64,000 nucleotides of DNA from Branchiostoma belcheri (lineage: Eukaryota > Chordata > Leptocardii > Amphioxiformes > Branchiostomatidae): contig NW_017802380.1 in assembly GCF_001625305.1 (NCBI RefSeq), forward strand, positions 2,098,248 through 2,162,247, written 5' to 3'. This document shows positions 1 through 13,400 of this stretch, piece after piece. The translations under genes and the position numbers were made by a program. The first letter of the stretch is position 1. The number at the start of each line of letters is the position of its first letter. The notes under the pieces are model-generated. The model was not told the DNA's origin, searched no databases, and saw only the letters and a program-made list of their open reading frames with translations.

Positions 1-29
1 CCGAGTACAACATGTATGCTGGTGCATAT

Positions 30-82
<53 letters not shown>

Positions 83-1422
83 TGTGTATCAATGTGTATA
101 TAATTGTGTGTCTTACTGTGTATGTGTAAGTAAGATCATTTGGTCCACTTAGTTAATACCTGGTTCCAAAACAGTAAATGCAGGTATTTAAGTTCAAAAT
201 GCAGGGCACATTCATATTCCCATTAATGTGTATCACTCCAACGTATCTTTGCAATAAAAATTAACCTAAATGTAGTTAACAGTTAATGTTCTTTATTTCA
301 TGTTTTATGGTATCCTTACACAGAGATCATTAACAAAACAAGAAATGAGGCTGCTGGAACCCAGGATTTCCTCCCCAAGGCATTTTATAATTGGGTCGTA
401 TTTCACCATGTTATGGGTAATTTCCTTAAAATATGAGCGGATAAAGCATCATTTCCAGCTTAAGTATTATGAATTTCAGCACAAGGACTAACATGTTGTG
501 TAAGAGTCTTCCTTAACTGTCCCTTTGTAGTCTCTAGGATCATGGATAATGGCAAGAGGGGGTCAAAGAAGTCACACAACAATAATTCAACTGCACACAA
601 AATGCCAAAGCAAATGGTACACGGGGAGACACATGCAACAGATGTCAAAATGCTGCAGAACAGTAGATAGAAACTTCTATTCCTTCAGAGGTAGATATCG
701 AAAACAAGAAACAAGATGGAGTACAGATGCAAGACTTGAAAGTGTCCAAATCATGGTGTATGGGCTGTGTTGTTCGTTTATGGTCCATTTTATAATTTGT
801 ACACCCTTATCCTTATATTAGGTCTAGGAGGAGATTCTCTGAAGAAGCCAAGAAAATGAGAAACGTAACCCACCCTGTACATACTTTGGTCAGTGCCATA
901 GAATGATACCTTTAAGTTAATGTCTCCTGATCATTTTAAGATAATTAGTACTATGGTCCAGGTGGGACATCATGGTTTTAGGGCTCTTTATGCAAATTTA
1001 TGCAAATTAAGCAAATGAGCCATGAATTGAGAACAAAGCAGCATAACTTGTGTATTACTTATCTAAATGTCATCAAACTTGGTGAAAGTCTTAGACTGAT
1101 TGTGATGTAGCTCACATTTATACCCAGCACACCTGGTCATCCCACTCTTCTCGATAAGTGAGTTGGGTTCTTTATGTGCAGAACTAAAGTCAGTGAAAAT
1201 ACTACTTCCTTAACAATGCCAGAGAACAAAGAGTCTCAGTCTGACTTACCCATTGTTTTTTTTCATTTTCACAATAAACAAACATTCACATAGAGCCTCC
1301 CTAATTAGAAATTGAACATAATTTACCACGAACTGATAAGTAAATAATGATAAGAATTAAATAACTAATAAATAAAGAAACATCTATAAAGTATCTTACT
1401 TCAAAATGAAACAATGACTTAC
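1..1422. other. Non-coding, GRIPAP1 intron or downstream sequence; TG microsatellite at 33-80
   Basis: A long TG tract lies near positions 33-80. The short open frames between 300 and 820 have no family resemblance and no splice support. The next GRIPAP1 exon must lie left of the window. Confidence 0.5.
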
Positions 1423-4400
1423 CCTGTTTGCCTCGTTGAGTGCCTGCATCTGCTGGTCGCGTTCCTCAGCTGTCTGCTGCAGCTGTTCCAGCAGCCGGCT
1501 GTTGGCGGCCTGGCCCTCCTGCAGCTGGCACCGCAGGTCGTCCCTCTCCTGAACCAGCTGGTTGTGCGCCGTCTGCATGGACTGCAGGTCTCCGGTCAGG
1601 CTGCTGTTCAGACGCTGGGGGGACAAAACAAATGCTTAACATCTCTTTTGATACATGTACATCAGTGTATGTGGCTTGTAGAGAAGAGGAAAGGAGAGTA
1701 TAGTTCAGTATGGCCTGTGGGTTCCCCATCAGGCTGCTGTTCAGTCGCTAGGGGGACAGCACAAACACCATTTCAGCACCAAGGAAAGGCCCAGTTTCTG
1801 TGTATAAACCTTGAGGGAGGAGAAAAGAAGGAAGAAGTGTTCTGAAGAAAGTGTATAGTTCTGTATGGCCTGCAGGTCTCCAGTCAGGCTGCTATTCAGA
1901 CACTGTTCAGAGACAGAACAATGTTTCTGCACTGTTTCTTTGTACAAACTTCTATTTGCCTTGTAGAGAGAGGTATAAAGAGAAAAGGAATGGACAGTTC
2001 TGCATGGCCTGCAGCCGCTGTTCAGGGACAGAGCAAACACTGTTTCAGCACCAAGGACAGGCCCCATTCCTGTGTATAAACTGTTTGCCTTGGACAGGGA
2101 AAAGGAGAAAAGAGGACAGGAATGTATAGTTCTGAAGGTCACTGGTCAGGCTGCTGTTTAGATGCTGGAGGGAGGGACAAAACAATCACTGTTTAAGCAC
2201 CAAGGAAAGGCCCAGTTTCTAAGTATAAGCTTCTATTTGCCATGTAGAGACAGGAAAGAGAAGAGAGGAAAGGAGTGTAAAGTTCTGTGTGGCCTGCAAA
2301 TCACCCATCAGGCTGCTGTTCAGCCACTGTTCAGGGACAGAACACTGTTCCAGCACCAAGGAAAGGCCCGGTTTCTAAGTATAAGCTTCTATTTGCCATG
2401 TAGAGAGAGGAAAGAGAAGAGAGGAAAGGCACGTGTACTAGTAGTTCTGAATGGCCTGCAGGTCACCCGTCAGGCTGTTCAGCCACTGTTCAGGAACAGA
2501 ACACTGTTTCAGCACCAAGGAAAGGCCCAGTTTCTGTGTATAAACCTTGAGGGAGGAGAAAAGAAGGAAGAAACGTACAGTTCTGAAGAAAGTGTATAGT
2601 TCTGCGTAATTTTTGTAATTTTTTCCCCTTTTACAAAAGAGACTAAAAACTTTTACTGCTTGTTTCTGAATACTATATTCTATGGACCAACAATACATCA
2701 GAGATGTCTTTATATTTTGCCTTTTGATGTTCAGTCACTTGAAGCAATGGCAAGGCCCTACGCTATAATTAGGACTTTCTCAAAATTGTACAATAATGAG
2801 TACTGCGCCTATTTCGAATTTGCCTAAACACCATACTTAAATTCAAAGGCAGAAATTATTATCGGTACAGATCACCGGCTTCTCATCAGCTTTTGGTGAC
2901 TCGCAAAATGAACGGGGATCCGACTAACGCTACCCACCTGCAAATTATCTATTTCCTCTCGTCTGGAACCTTGTATCTGTGGTGTGGGGGAAGAAATTAA
3001 AACAAAAGCCCACGCAATCCCGTATGTAAAAACATAAAAAAACTTTGTAACACTCACACCTGCAGTATAGACTTGTGACAAGAATTTACATGTGTTACTT
3101 ATCTTGGAAGTTCAGCTGTGTTGGTAGAAATTGGACTTACCCAAATTTTCAACTGTACTATTCCAGTCTCATTCCTTGACAAAGACTGGAGTTGTACAGT
3201 CGAAATTTGGGTAAGTCCAATTTCTTGTGTTGGAATTTGCAGTTAGAACTTGTTTCCTACATGTGTTCCTTGATTAATTCTAAGACTAAGAGCAGCTGGC
3301 CTGGCCATCAATGCTGTACACTTTCGTCCTCTCAGTTCATGCTTTTTATAATGCTTTCACTGTTACTTTTTACAGTAAGATGGCTACAAAGCAATATTGT
3401 GGTGGTGTCATTTACAACATGACTACTTTATCACTAGTGTTGAAATATAACATATCACTTGACAAAATATCTCTATATTACATGAATACAACTTACAGCC
3501 TTTTCCAATGTCTAATTTCTTGTCACTGATAATCTAAAAGAGAATTTTGCACTGGGACAGTTTTCTTCTTCAATGGCAGAAAGCACAGTGATGCTGATGT
3601 AATTCCATTTTCAGATCTAAGATTGTTAATATATGTTTATACTTTGTTGCAATGATTGATCTTTTACAGTAGACATTCATTAATGCATTAAATATGACAT
3701 GGTGACTTTATAACTGCATAATCATATGGGGAGGTCACATAGGCAATAGTAGTTGAAAAACAGTCCTTTATTTGGCAGACAGACACTAATGTTTGCCTGG
3801 AAAATGCAGTGTTGTCACTGCCTTGACTGTTGTGGCAAACATTTTCAGTGTGTTGCCAGCATTATTTAATTATACTTACCTGTTCCATAGCTGCAAGACT
3901 TGATCGCAAGTTCTCATTTTCTGTCGTCACGTTGTGAACATGCTGTTTGCTCTCTGTGCTTCTGGTAGACAACTGCAAGCAATGGTGAGATCATGCATCA
4001 GATTGAGATGGACATTTCCAGACGGAAACTCTTCTTACAGTATATCCAACAAAGAGCATGACAAAACTGAAATGTACGAATGATCAAGTTAGGAATTTGA
4101 CCAGCTAACATATTATATTTATAATCAAGCCCTGTTCCTGACTGTTCAGAACCAAGGACAGGCCGTTTCTGAGAGTTCGGCACCAAGGACATGCCTCGCT
4201 TCTGCGTGTTATAGTGCAATGGACATCAGAATTGTTGCAAGAATTGTGGCAGGGCATATCCTTATCTATTTGAGGAAGATGCAGTTTATATGTCCAGCAA
4301 GGATTAGCGGGGCCTGTCTATGGTTTTCTTAAGTAACCAGTCTTTCCTTGACCACTGCTGAATGCCCACACCTCTGCAGTGAGTTCCTGCAGCTGTAGAT

Positions 4401-7400
4401 CCCGTTCCTTGACCTGCTGCGCCCCCCTCTCCTCCACCTCCTGCAGTCTCCGCTGGGCAGTAGTCAGATCCTCCTGCAGTCTGCTGTTCTGATCCAGAAT
4501 CACCTGCGGGAGACAATTAGATTGTTAGGCCTGACTTACTTGACTTAACTTATGTCGAGTCCTGGTGTCCCTGGCCTCGAGACAAAATGGCTGACCAACA
4601 CTCTCTGTCTTCCATCACTTGACCCAAGTAGTCCACCTCCAGGCCAGTGTCTCTCCTGAGGCAGTCTATGTAGGTTGCAGCCGGTCTGCCGGGCTTTCTC
4701 CTCCCATGCTTGGGAGTCCACAGTACCAGCTCGGCCGCAATCTCCTCTCTGCTCCAGTGACAGTGTCCTGCAAGTCTTGGTAGATTGTTAGGCCACACTT
4801 TCTTAATCTTGTGGATGACATCTTCTGAAGACCCTCATACACAGTCCAAAGACTAAGTTCAAGTCTGCAGTAAACAGATTCCTGTTGAACTCCTCTGAGA
4901 GTTTTTCTACTTTTTGACTGTTTATTCATACAATTATGCACCATGTAATTATGTATTATGTATAATGTATTTGATAGGGGTATGTGTAATTAAGTGAGGG
5001 GATTTATGTGACATTATATTGAGCCGAAAATCATTGATACACGATGTTAAGATCAGGTTCACTTTGCACTCATTAGAAAAAAAAAGTTTACAATAATATA
5101 TACATGCATTGGATTATTACAATTATGTACAAGTTTTCAGAAATTACATTATACAACAATAGAGTTGCTAACGTTGTTGAGTTTTCTGTATGTACATAGT
5201 TACCGAGGTACATGGAGCTAATGTACTGTGTTTAACAGAATATGAATCCCCAAGTGTTTACATGTGTTGACAGCCACTCCACGGAGTAGGGCGAGTCCAA
5301 TGGTGTTAGTTCTTAGTCCTTTTGTTGACGTTGTAACAGAATACTGATCCCCAAGGGAGCTAATTTACAAGCATCAAGGCTTAACACCACAGATGTCATA
5401 ATAGCTCCATGCCTTGATATGGAAATCAGACTGCCATAACACAGACGATAGCTTTATTGTATAAATTGCTTCACAGTTAGGAGTATCTTTTTATCTTTCC
5501 ATTATTGCCTGATTCATCATCGTACATGACAGCTTCATGATTAGGAAGCTCTCATTAAATCTTTCTTGTTTTATCTGAGGATTATCTAATACATATGAGA
5601 GTTCAGAAGTTTTGTATCTAAGGGATAGAGAAGTTGGTGTCCAAGTGCAAACTACATATAGTCCTATTTTCAATATACCAAGTATAAGCCAAGGGAAAAT
5701 AAGATGGCCACTAAGCTATTTAAAGAAATGATGATACATTGTAAGTACAAATACCAAGAAGTTTCCTTGGAAAAGGTTTTTCTGTAGTTTGTTCACTGCC
5801 AATCAAACATAATTTGTACATAACTGTTGAAATGCAAGAAAATGCCTTTCAAGGTACTAGTGTTGAACTTACCTTTACTTCTTCCTCATTTGAAGATTTT
5901 AATTCTTGAAGTGAAGACCTGTTGTCTGAATACATCTTTTCTTTTTCTTCTTGTAATTGCAAAAGGCTGAATGTAAAAACATAAAATATGATTATGATTT
6001 CAACATACAAGTAAGTAATCACAAGAACATGTTAACAATTACATGAAGTCAATAAATTCAGTCACTTCATTTCAATCAAGACATACAAACAAACAAACAT
6101 ACCTTTCTTGCTTCTTTTTCAATTTTTCTGAAATCTGTAGAAGTGAAAACATCATCATAAATGTAGAATGCAATGTATATAGAATCAATAAATCACAAAC
6201 TAACATAAAGCTACACACCGTCATACACGAACTTCATTCACAGAATACCAATAATTTATCATAGTCTAACAAAGCAGGTTTAAGATTCCTTACGATTTTT
6301 CTTACCTTCGAATTTTCATCTTGTAGCTTTGACAACTTCTCAATATATGATTTCTGAAATGTAAGAAAGTGAATGATATAAGTTCATGACTGAAAAGTAT
6401 TTGCAGGTGATTCATGGAATAAATTGATAAATTCCATGCTACATGCAACTCAGGAACCATACAAAGGATCAAGCACTTTTATCTTGCTGCAGAACAGATC
6501 TAGTAAGATTAAAATTTACAATCTTAATTCAACTTACAATATCATAATTTGCAACATTGTATATACATGTAGAGTCAGGCAATCTACATATTTCTTATCA
6601 TATGGTTTAAACAATCCTATCCCCAACTCCGAGCAGATCTGTTGATTTGAGCTGACCTCTAAAGACTGTATCTGTTCCTTCAGTATTGTCTTTTCCTCTC
6701 TTTCTGTGTCAACCCTTATTTGTAGATCTAAATATGAGGAACAAACAATACATTGATGGTTAAATAACAGGAAAAAATTCAGTACAGATGTGAAAGTTCA
6801 TATAAAGTCGCTGTACTTTTTGTTGTGTCAATAAAGTTCTATAATATCTAATACATTACACAGCTTCACGATGTATATACATTGTAGCGGCTGTAAAACA
6901 CCTTCCCATTTTCTTTTTTAGTAATCTAGTAATAAGACAATATAGAAAATCTTACCGCTCATTTCTTCTACTTGCTTTTCTAACTGAGAACACTTTTCCT
7001 CTGTCTGGGATGAGAGAATAACATATTAAAGGATTAATGACAAATACTGCAAAAAACTGCATCAAAAACAAAATATTTCCACCTTAGAAACCACAAATTC
7101 TGCAGAGATGATCAATATAAAACAGATACATGAAAGGTCATAAAACTCTTATCTAACAATAAAAAGGGTAATGGTTGTCCCATAGTCTTTTTCAGCCTGT
7201 AGGGGCAGTGGGTTGTTAATCCACTGTGTCTACGGCACAGCATTGGAAGTGGAGCCCATCCCTCTCTTTCCACTGCCTTTTACCTCCCCAACTGAAGTCA
7301 GGCACCCATTTTACACATGGGTGGAGTGAGGAAGGTTGTGTAAAGTGGCTTTCCCAAGGACACAACGTCTAGCCAGGAACTGCCAAAATCAGACCTATGA

Positions 7401-10400
7401 CCTCTTGATCTGGTGTCCACTAGTGATTCAACTTATCCATGAGAGAAAAGTAAACTAAGTCTTGTATTCTATACTGGTACTTCATCTGTGAGACATCCAG
7501 AGAGGTGTTACCTGTCTGAGAAGGTCCACAACCGAGCTTCCTGAACTGTGAACATAAACTCCATCTGAAACACACGAGGAATACAATGAGTATGGCGAAA
7601 AATGACACCTGGATAACACAGAGGACATTCAAAAAGAAAAACACAGTAGCATGATCTGTTACTGTTTCTAAACTACATTCACTTTGAAACATGTCTGCGG
7701 TTACTAGTGCTGTGTACCTAAACCCACGTTCAGGTCCAGGTCTGGATTCAAGTCCACAGGTTTAGGTTCAGGGCATACATGTGTATACAAAAAGGGGAAC
7801 GTGACATGATTTATTTGGGCAGCCTAGAACTAGTTCTGGATGCTGAGTTTTTTTTTTCTTGAACCTAAACATTTTACATGAAGTCCGGAATTTTGAACTA
7901 GTTCCAGCAAACTGGCACACAGAACTACCGGTGACCAATCAAGGAACTTGAAGTTAATGGTCACACTGGACAAGTGTACAGTTGACAGACGGGATTCTTA
8001 ATGCTTGGGTCAGTTGGGAAAATAGTCTAAGCAACCACGAAGGAGTGGCAAAAACTGCAAAAGTGGCTCTTAGTGCAGGTTTGACTGTACATTTGTCCAT
8101 GTACTAACCTATAACTGGCCCGGCTCGTGTCACACTGCTCTTGATTTCTGGAATCAGCTGTTCTCTTAGGCTCGTCAGCTTTTCCTGTAAGGCTGCATCT
8201 GTAGTGGACAATGCCATAGTTAAGGTCCTTAAAATTTGCAGTAACTACCAAGCTTATATGTACTAAAATTTACCTGTATTAAGTTAGTATTACATTGTGA
8301 TTTTATGGTCAAGATGTTTAATCTGTACAAACGATAATTTTTAAATATCTTAACATTCAGTTTTATAACATCTGTACAAATGTATGCAATTCAACCTGTG
8401 TCTGTCATTTGTTTTTCGCTACTAATAAGGCCCCACTGATTTAATTTTGTGGATGACATTGCCGCTTGCATCGATTTTCGACTGTTCTGAAAAAAAGAAA
8501 AAAAAAATGACCTCCTCCAAGGCTCTGGCCGGGTGCCATCCTCCGTAGTTTATGTCAGCCAGGGACAGTGTGAGGCTGGCAGTAACTACAGAGGACAGCA
8601 CCTAGGCTAATGAAGCTCCACGTACATGCACGGAACTCAAGAACAGTACAGTGCCAACTCATATAAATGCCACAAAAGGCCAGCATGTGCCAACTTGTCA
8701 TAAAAGTCGCTATGTACTACCGCAAATTCACAATACCGGTACCAGCTTTGAATCCCTGTGGTTTAGCAGCATTGTTGGAATTTTTTTTATTCGACCGTGT
8801 GCACCAGTTTGGGGGTCTTCAGAGGATGTCATCCATAAAATTTTGACTTAAAAGTCAGTGTGGCCTAATAAGAATCATAATAAACCATTCCTTCCTTCCT
8901 TCTAACATTCATTACAAATGTGCTCACCACTGCTGGGGTCACTCTCACCAGGGCTCTGCACTTCTGACAGGAACTTGGTCAGTTCTCTGTCTAGTAATCT
9001 GGACAACTCTGGAGTCATGGCATAAAAAGGTGATGTAGTACATACATGTAGTTATAGAGTTCAAGCTTTGTTTTAACATAACAGAAACACTTATCATGAA
9101 TTTGCCAAGATCAGCTGACAATTCATGGTGAGGGTTTGCATTGTTGCATTGAACAAAGCTTAAATTTTACAACTACAAAGCTAAGATGTTTAGCCTGTTG
9201 TAAAGTTGAAAATGTTTAATTTCAACATATCTTACTCAATTTCATGCCCCAATTTATCATGAGTACACGTATATTCTCTTAATATATGTGTTATGCCTTT
9301 GGAAGAAGTACTTACAGCAAAAGACACTCTGTACACAAGTTTTCCCACACTAGATACTTATTTTTCAACTCTGAATCATACTACAGTATATTTTGTCATC
9401 ACTAGTTTTCTTTAAACTACAAATGTAGAAGCAAAACCTCTTTTCACAAGTTTTTCCACACTAGATACTTATTTCTAACTATGGATCTTAAAATAATTGA
9501 TGCAACTATATTTTGTCATCACTAGTTCTTTTTAAACTAGAAGCAAAACCTCTTTTCAGAAGTTTTTCCACACTAGATTCGTATTTTCAACTCTGAATCT
9601 TAGAATAGTAGATGCAAGTATATTTTGTGGTCACTCATTCTTTTTAAACTACAAGCAAAACCAATATTTTCCACAGAACCATCAGTCCATACCAGACTCC
9701 AGTGACCACTCCTCCTCTGCCTTCTCCTCCTGACTTGGGCTGCCCTCCACCGTTCGCTCGCTGGAGAAAAGCACCGTTTGGCAGGTCAATCCATCAGCTT
9801 ACCACATTAGCAGGAAAGTGCCAACCCCACAAACACCAGGAGAGTAATCCACTGCCAAAGTCAGGTCTATCAATAACAAAGGCTCGGACCAGCCTTAACA
9901 AATCTTCAGTGGGGAGGGGATTACCATTAACGAACTGTACAGAGTTGGGAATGAATCGGTTCTGTAACTGTTGGCAGTGAATTTGTAACTAATGCAAAAC
10001 ATATACATGCCCGAACATATCCAAGGTTACAAGTCAGAAGAAAAAAATGAAATTCAAGGGTTCCAAAGTGATGCACCAAATTTTGAACAGAAAATGACGA
10101 AATTGGTAGGGTAGGAGACTAAAATATAAGAAAAACTGAGCATGCAAAAGGTGAGAACCACAGGATGATGTCAAGGGAGGGCTGTAATTCAGAGAAATGG
10201 CCCAATTCAAATCAGGTTCCTTGAGCAACACAATGATATGTTTCTCACACAACAGTTTGCCTGGATGTCTAACCTTCATCAACGTATTCAATACAGACAG
10301 CACCAGACGATATTTACAACTAACTAAATCTGCTACTTACTGTCTGGTTACTACTGGTGATGGACAGACATGGCTGGAGAGTAGAGGTAAGATGGAGGAT

Positions 10401-13400
10401 CAGTAAGATGAACTTGTATTTTGTAGTACAAGGAGAAAGGAGAACTGCTGTGTTCTTTGAAAGAAACCACCTGGGATCAGGAATATTTCTGAAACTTTTT
10501 CAGTTTTCTTAAGCATTTCAGGCCATACAGAAGCATGCAAGCTATTAGTTAAATAGAAAAGATGAAGTAACGTTACAGAGAATAAAACAACTTGGCGGAC
10601 ACTAAAAATGATGGAATGGTGGACACTAAAAAAGAAGCACTTACTTTCACACCACACAGATGGAGTCCTAAACAAGAAAAGCTCCCCCTACCTCTCTTCT
10701 GCCCCCCCTGCAGGCACGCCTCTCTGTCCAGACAGCTTCACACATCTGGTCTCCAGATCAGCGTTGGCTGAGGTCAGGGTACTGGGAAACACACGGGAAG
10801 CTTAAGGAACGTCGGTGAAGGTTAGACATCCAGGTGATAAGATACACCAATAAAACAGTTACTCAAGCAACTCCAACTATGCCAATTTACCACCTTCAGC
10901 AGTTGTCCAGAAAATAATAAAGATAACAAACTATACATGGATAGATAATGGTACAACAAAAACAACAATCTTTACACAATGTAATTCATATCTAATTATA
11001 TATTTATTAGATCGAGGCAAATCAACCAAATTTTAAACATTGTATAACAACATATATATTATCATATCATATTATTAATCAGATGATCTGTCATATCATG
11101 CAAATGTGCATTACCATCTCCATTCAATTACTTAGGTCTCATTCCTCATTTGTACAATGGACGTTAAAAGGTTGATCCATCAAAATGGTTAATTTCCTGA
11201 GCACATCAGGTCATTATCACATTCCTTACCTTACTGTTTCTTTTAAAGATGTCACTTCCTTGTCAAACTTTTCTTGAGAAGCTGAAAAAAGACGACAAAG
11301 ATGATTTCAAAACGTAACATGTACTTACGCTGCAAAAGATACTCTTCAGAAACAAGAATAGCCTTCAATGTGCATCTAAAACTGAAGTAAAGAATCTAGA
11401 GGTTCTGGGTTTGAATCCTTAGCAGACCTTGTTGATGTTAAGCCCTTGGAAAAGACACTTGATGCATTAAACAGGTGAAAATGTGCATGTTCAAGCATAG
11501 CCTGGATGCCATCTAATTTGTAACAGCAACCCCAGTTGCCTTTTTCAGGGTTGCTGTTACAAATCGCATGGCATCCAGGCTACCTACTACACTTATTTAT
11601 TAGAGTAGGGATCATGACCTTATTTGTTATTTCACTCCTTCCAAGTGGTAATCTCAAAATCTCAATAAACAATAAACTAGTTGTAGTCTAATGGATGCAA
11701 GTGTTATGTTATGTTATGTTACGTTATGTTATGTGCCTTAATTTGTATTATATTTTATGAATCCAGGAAGAATAGATTAGATTTGTTATCTAATCTAATG
11801 GATATCTAATAAAACATCAAATAAACAAACCGCCGACCTACCTTCTATTTTCTTCTGCAGTGCAGTGTTCTCTGCCCGTAATCTGCGCACCTCGTCCTGC
11901 AGCTCCGGGCTGCCGTCAGAACCGCCCCCCTCCCCAGCCAGCCTCTTACTCAGCTCAGCATTCTTCTTCTCCAGGTCTTCACTGGCTGCCACCACCTGCA
12001 AACATGGAGGGGAAAATCTTCACATGGTGCTTCAGAGATCCATTTCATCTCTCATTGCCTGTTTTGTGTGTGCTTGTGTTTTCTTAGATATTTCCACATT
12101 CTAAGGACGTTCTTTAAAGATCCTAGAAAAGGTTATCCTATTCCTTAGGCCTTGTCTTCAACGCACTGTTACATTGTATATGCATGGAGGGAAATCTTCA
12201 CATAGAGCTTCAGAGATCCATTTCATCTCTCATTGTCTCTGTGTATCGAAGTTTTGTTTTCAGTGTTTGTGCTTTGATAGCTATTCCCACAGGCTAGGCA
12301 TGTCAGGGAGAAGTACAGGAAGTTAGTTCAAAGTGCCCAGAAAAGGTTATTCTATTCCCTGTCTTCTGTTATCCACTATCCACTATTATATGCATGTCTG
12401 TTTCCTTATGGAAACTAGTGAGACATGCATAGACAGAATCAGTGAGAAATTTATAATGATAAAACAAGAAATTCACAACAAGCCTAGATATTTCAAAGAG
12501 GTTTAAGGCCTTTGCTTTTTTGTTGTTATAGATAGTCGCAAAGTGTGACCTTGGTCAGCTCGTCCATGAGAGTCTGATTCTGCAGGCGGAACTCCTCCTC
12601 CTGGCTCCCCAACCGGTGCTGCAGGGCTTCATTCTCTGCCTGCAGTCCCTCCAGCTCCTGCAAGGGGGAGCCCAACAACAGTCATAACTACTGTAAGAGT
12701 TGTTGTTGGAGGAGGGTGATGTTGACTTCCTCCCGTGGGTTTACCGCTTCGCAAGAGAAGAAGAAGTGGGAAAGAGAGACAAACACGGAGCAAAAGAAAA
12801 ATGTCCTCACGCCAGGACTTCAACTACATGTAAAAAAATGAGTGAAAAAACTGACTTTATTCTAAAGTTTGTTCTTAGATCTTAACGTGCCGTTCGGACG
12901 TCGAATGGACGCTAACGTCGCTGTCCGAACATCCCAACAGCTTACCTGTGCTACCTTACACTTCCACGGACCAAGTCTTTGCAGTCCACACTGTTACACT
13001 GGTGAGATGTAAGTTTCCTCACTAGAATCATTACAACTGGAACTTTCTTGTTCCAATAAGAAATTGATAATATGAAGAAGGATAAGTTAAATGCGTGATT
13101 GAACTATGCCACATACATGTAACAGTTAAAGCTAAAGGTAAACAGGCTTAAGGGGGCTACAAGACAAGCTGAGTTTGGTTTCTTCAACCTTTTTAAGTTT
13201 GGTAAAATCAACGGAAAAAACATTATTTTCACTCCAAAATTAATGCCCAAAATTGCGAATTTTCGCGTAGGATAATCCCGCAAAAAAAAATTTTCCGGCA
13301 GAAATGACTGATACTGGCAGAAAGACCCAAGCCTTGACTATACCCGAGTAAATTATAAAGAAAATTCTAGTACTGTAATTTTCTAAACAGTCCACGGCGC

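Noticed and set aside
2162..2599. Plus-strand open frame with repeated KHQGKAQFL-like sequence
   Set aside because: It reads through the exon-edge array in GRIPAP1 intron; no splice context and opposite strand to the gene.
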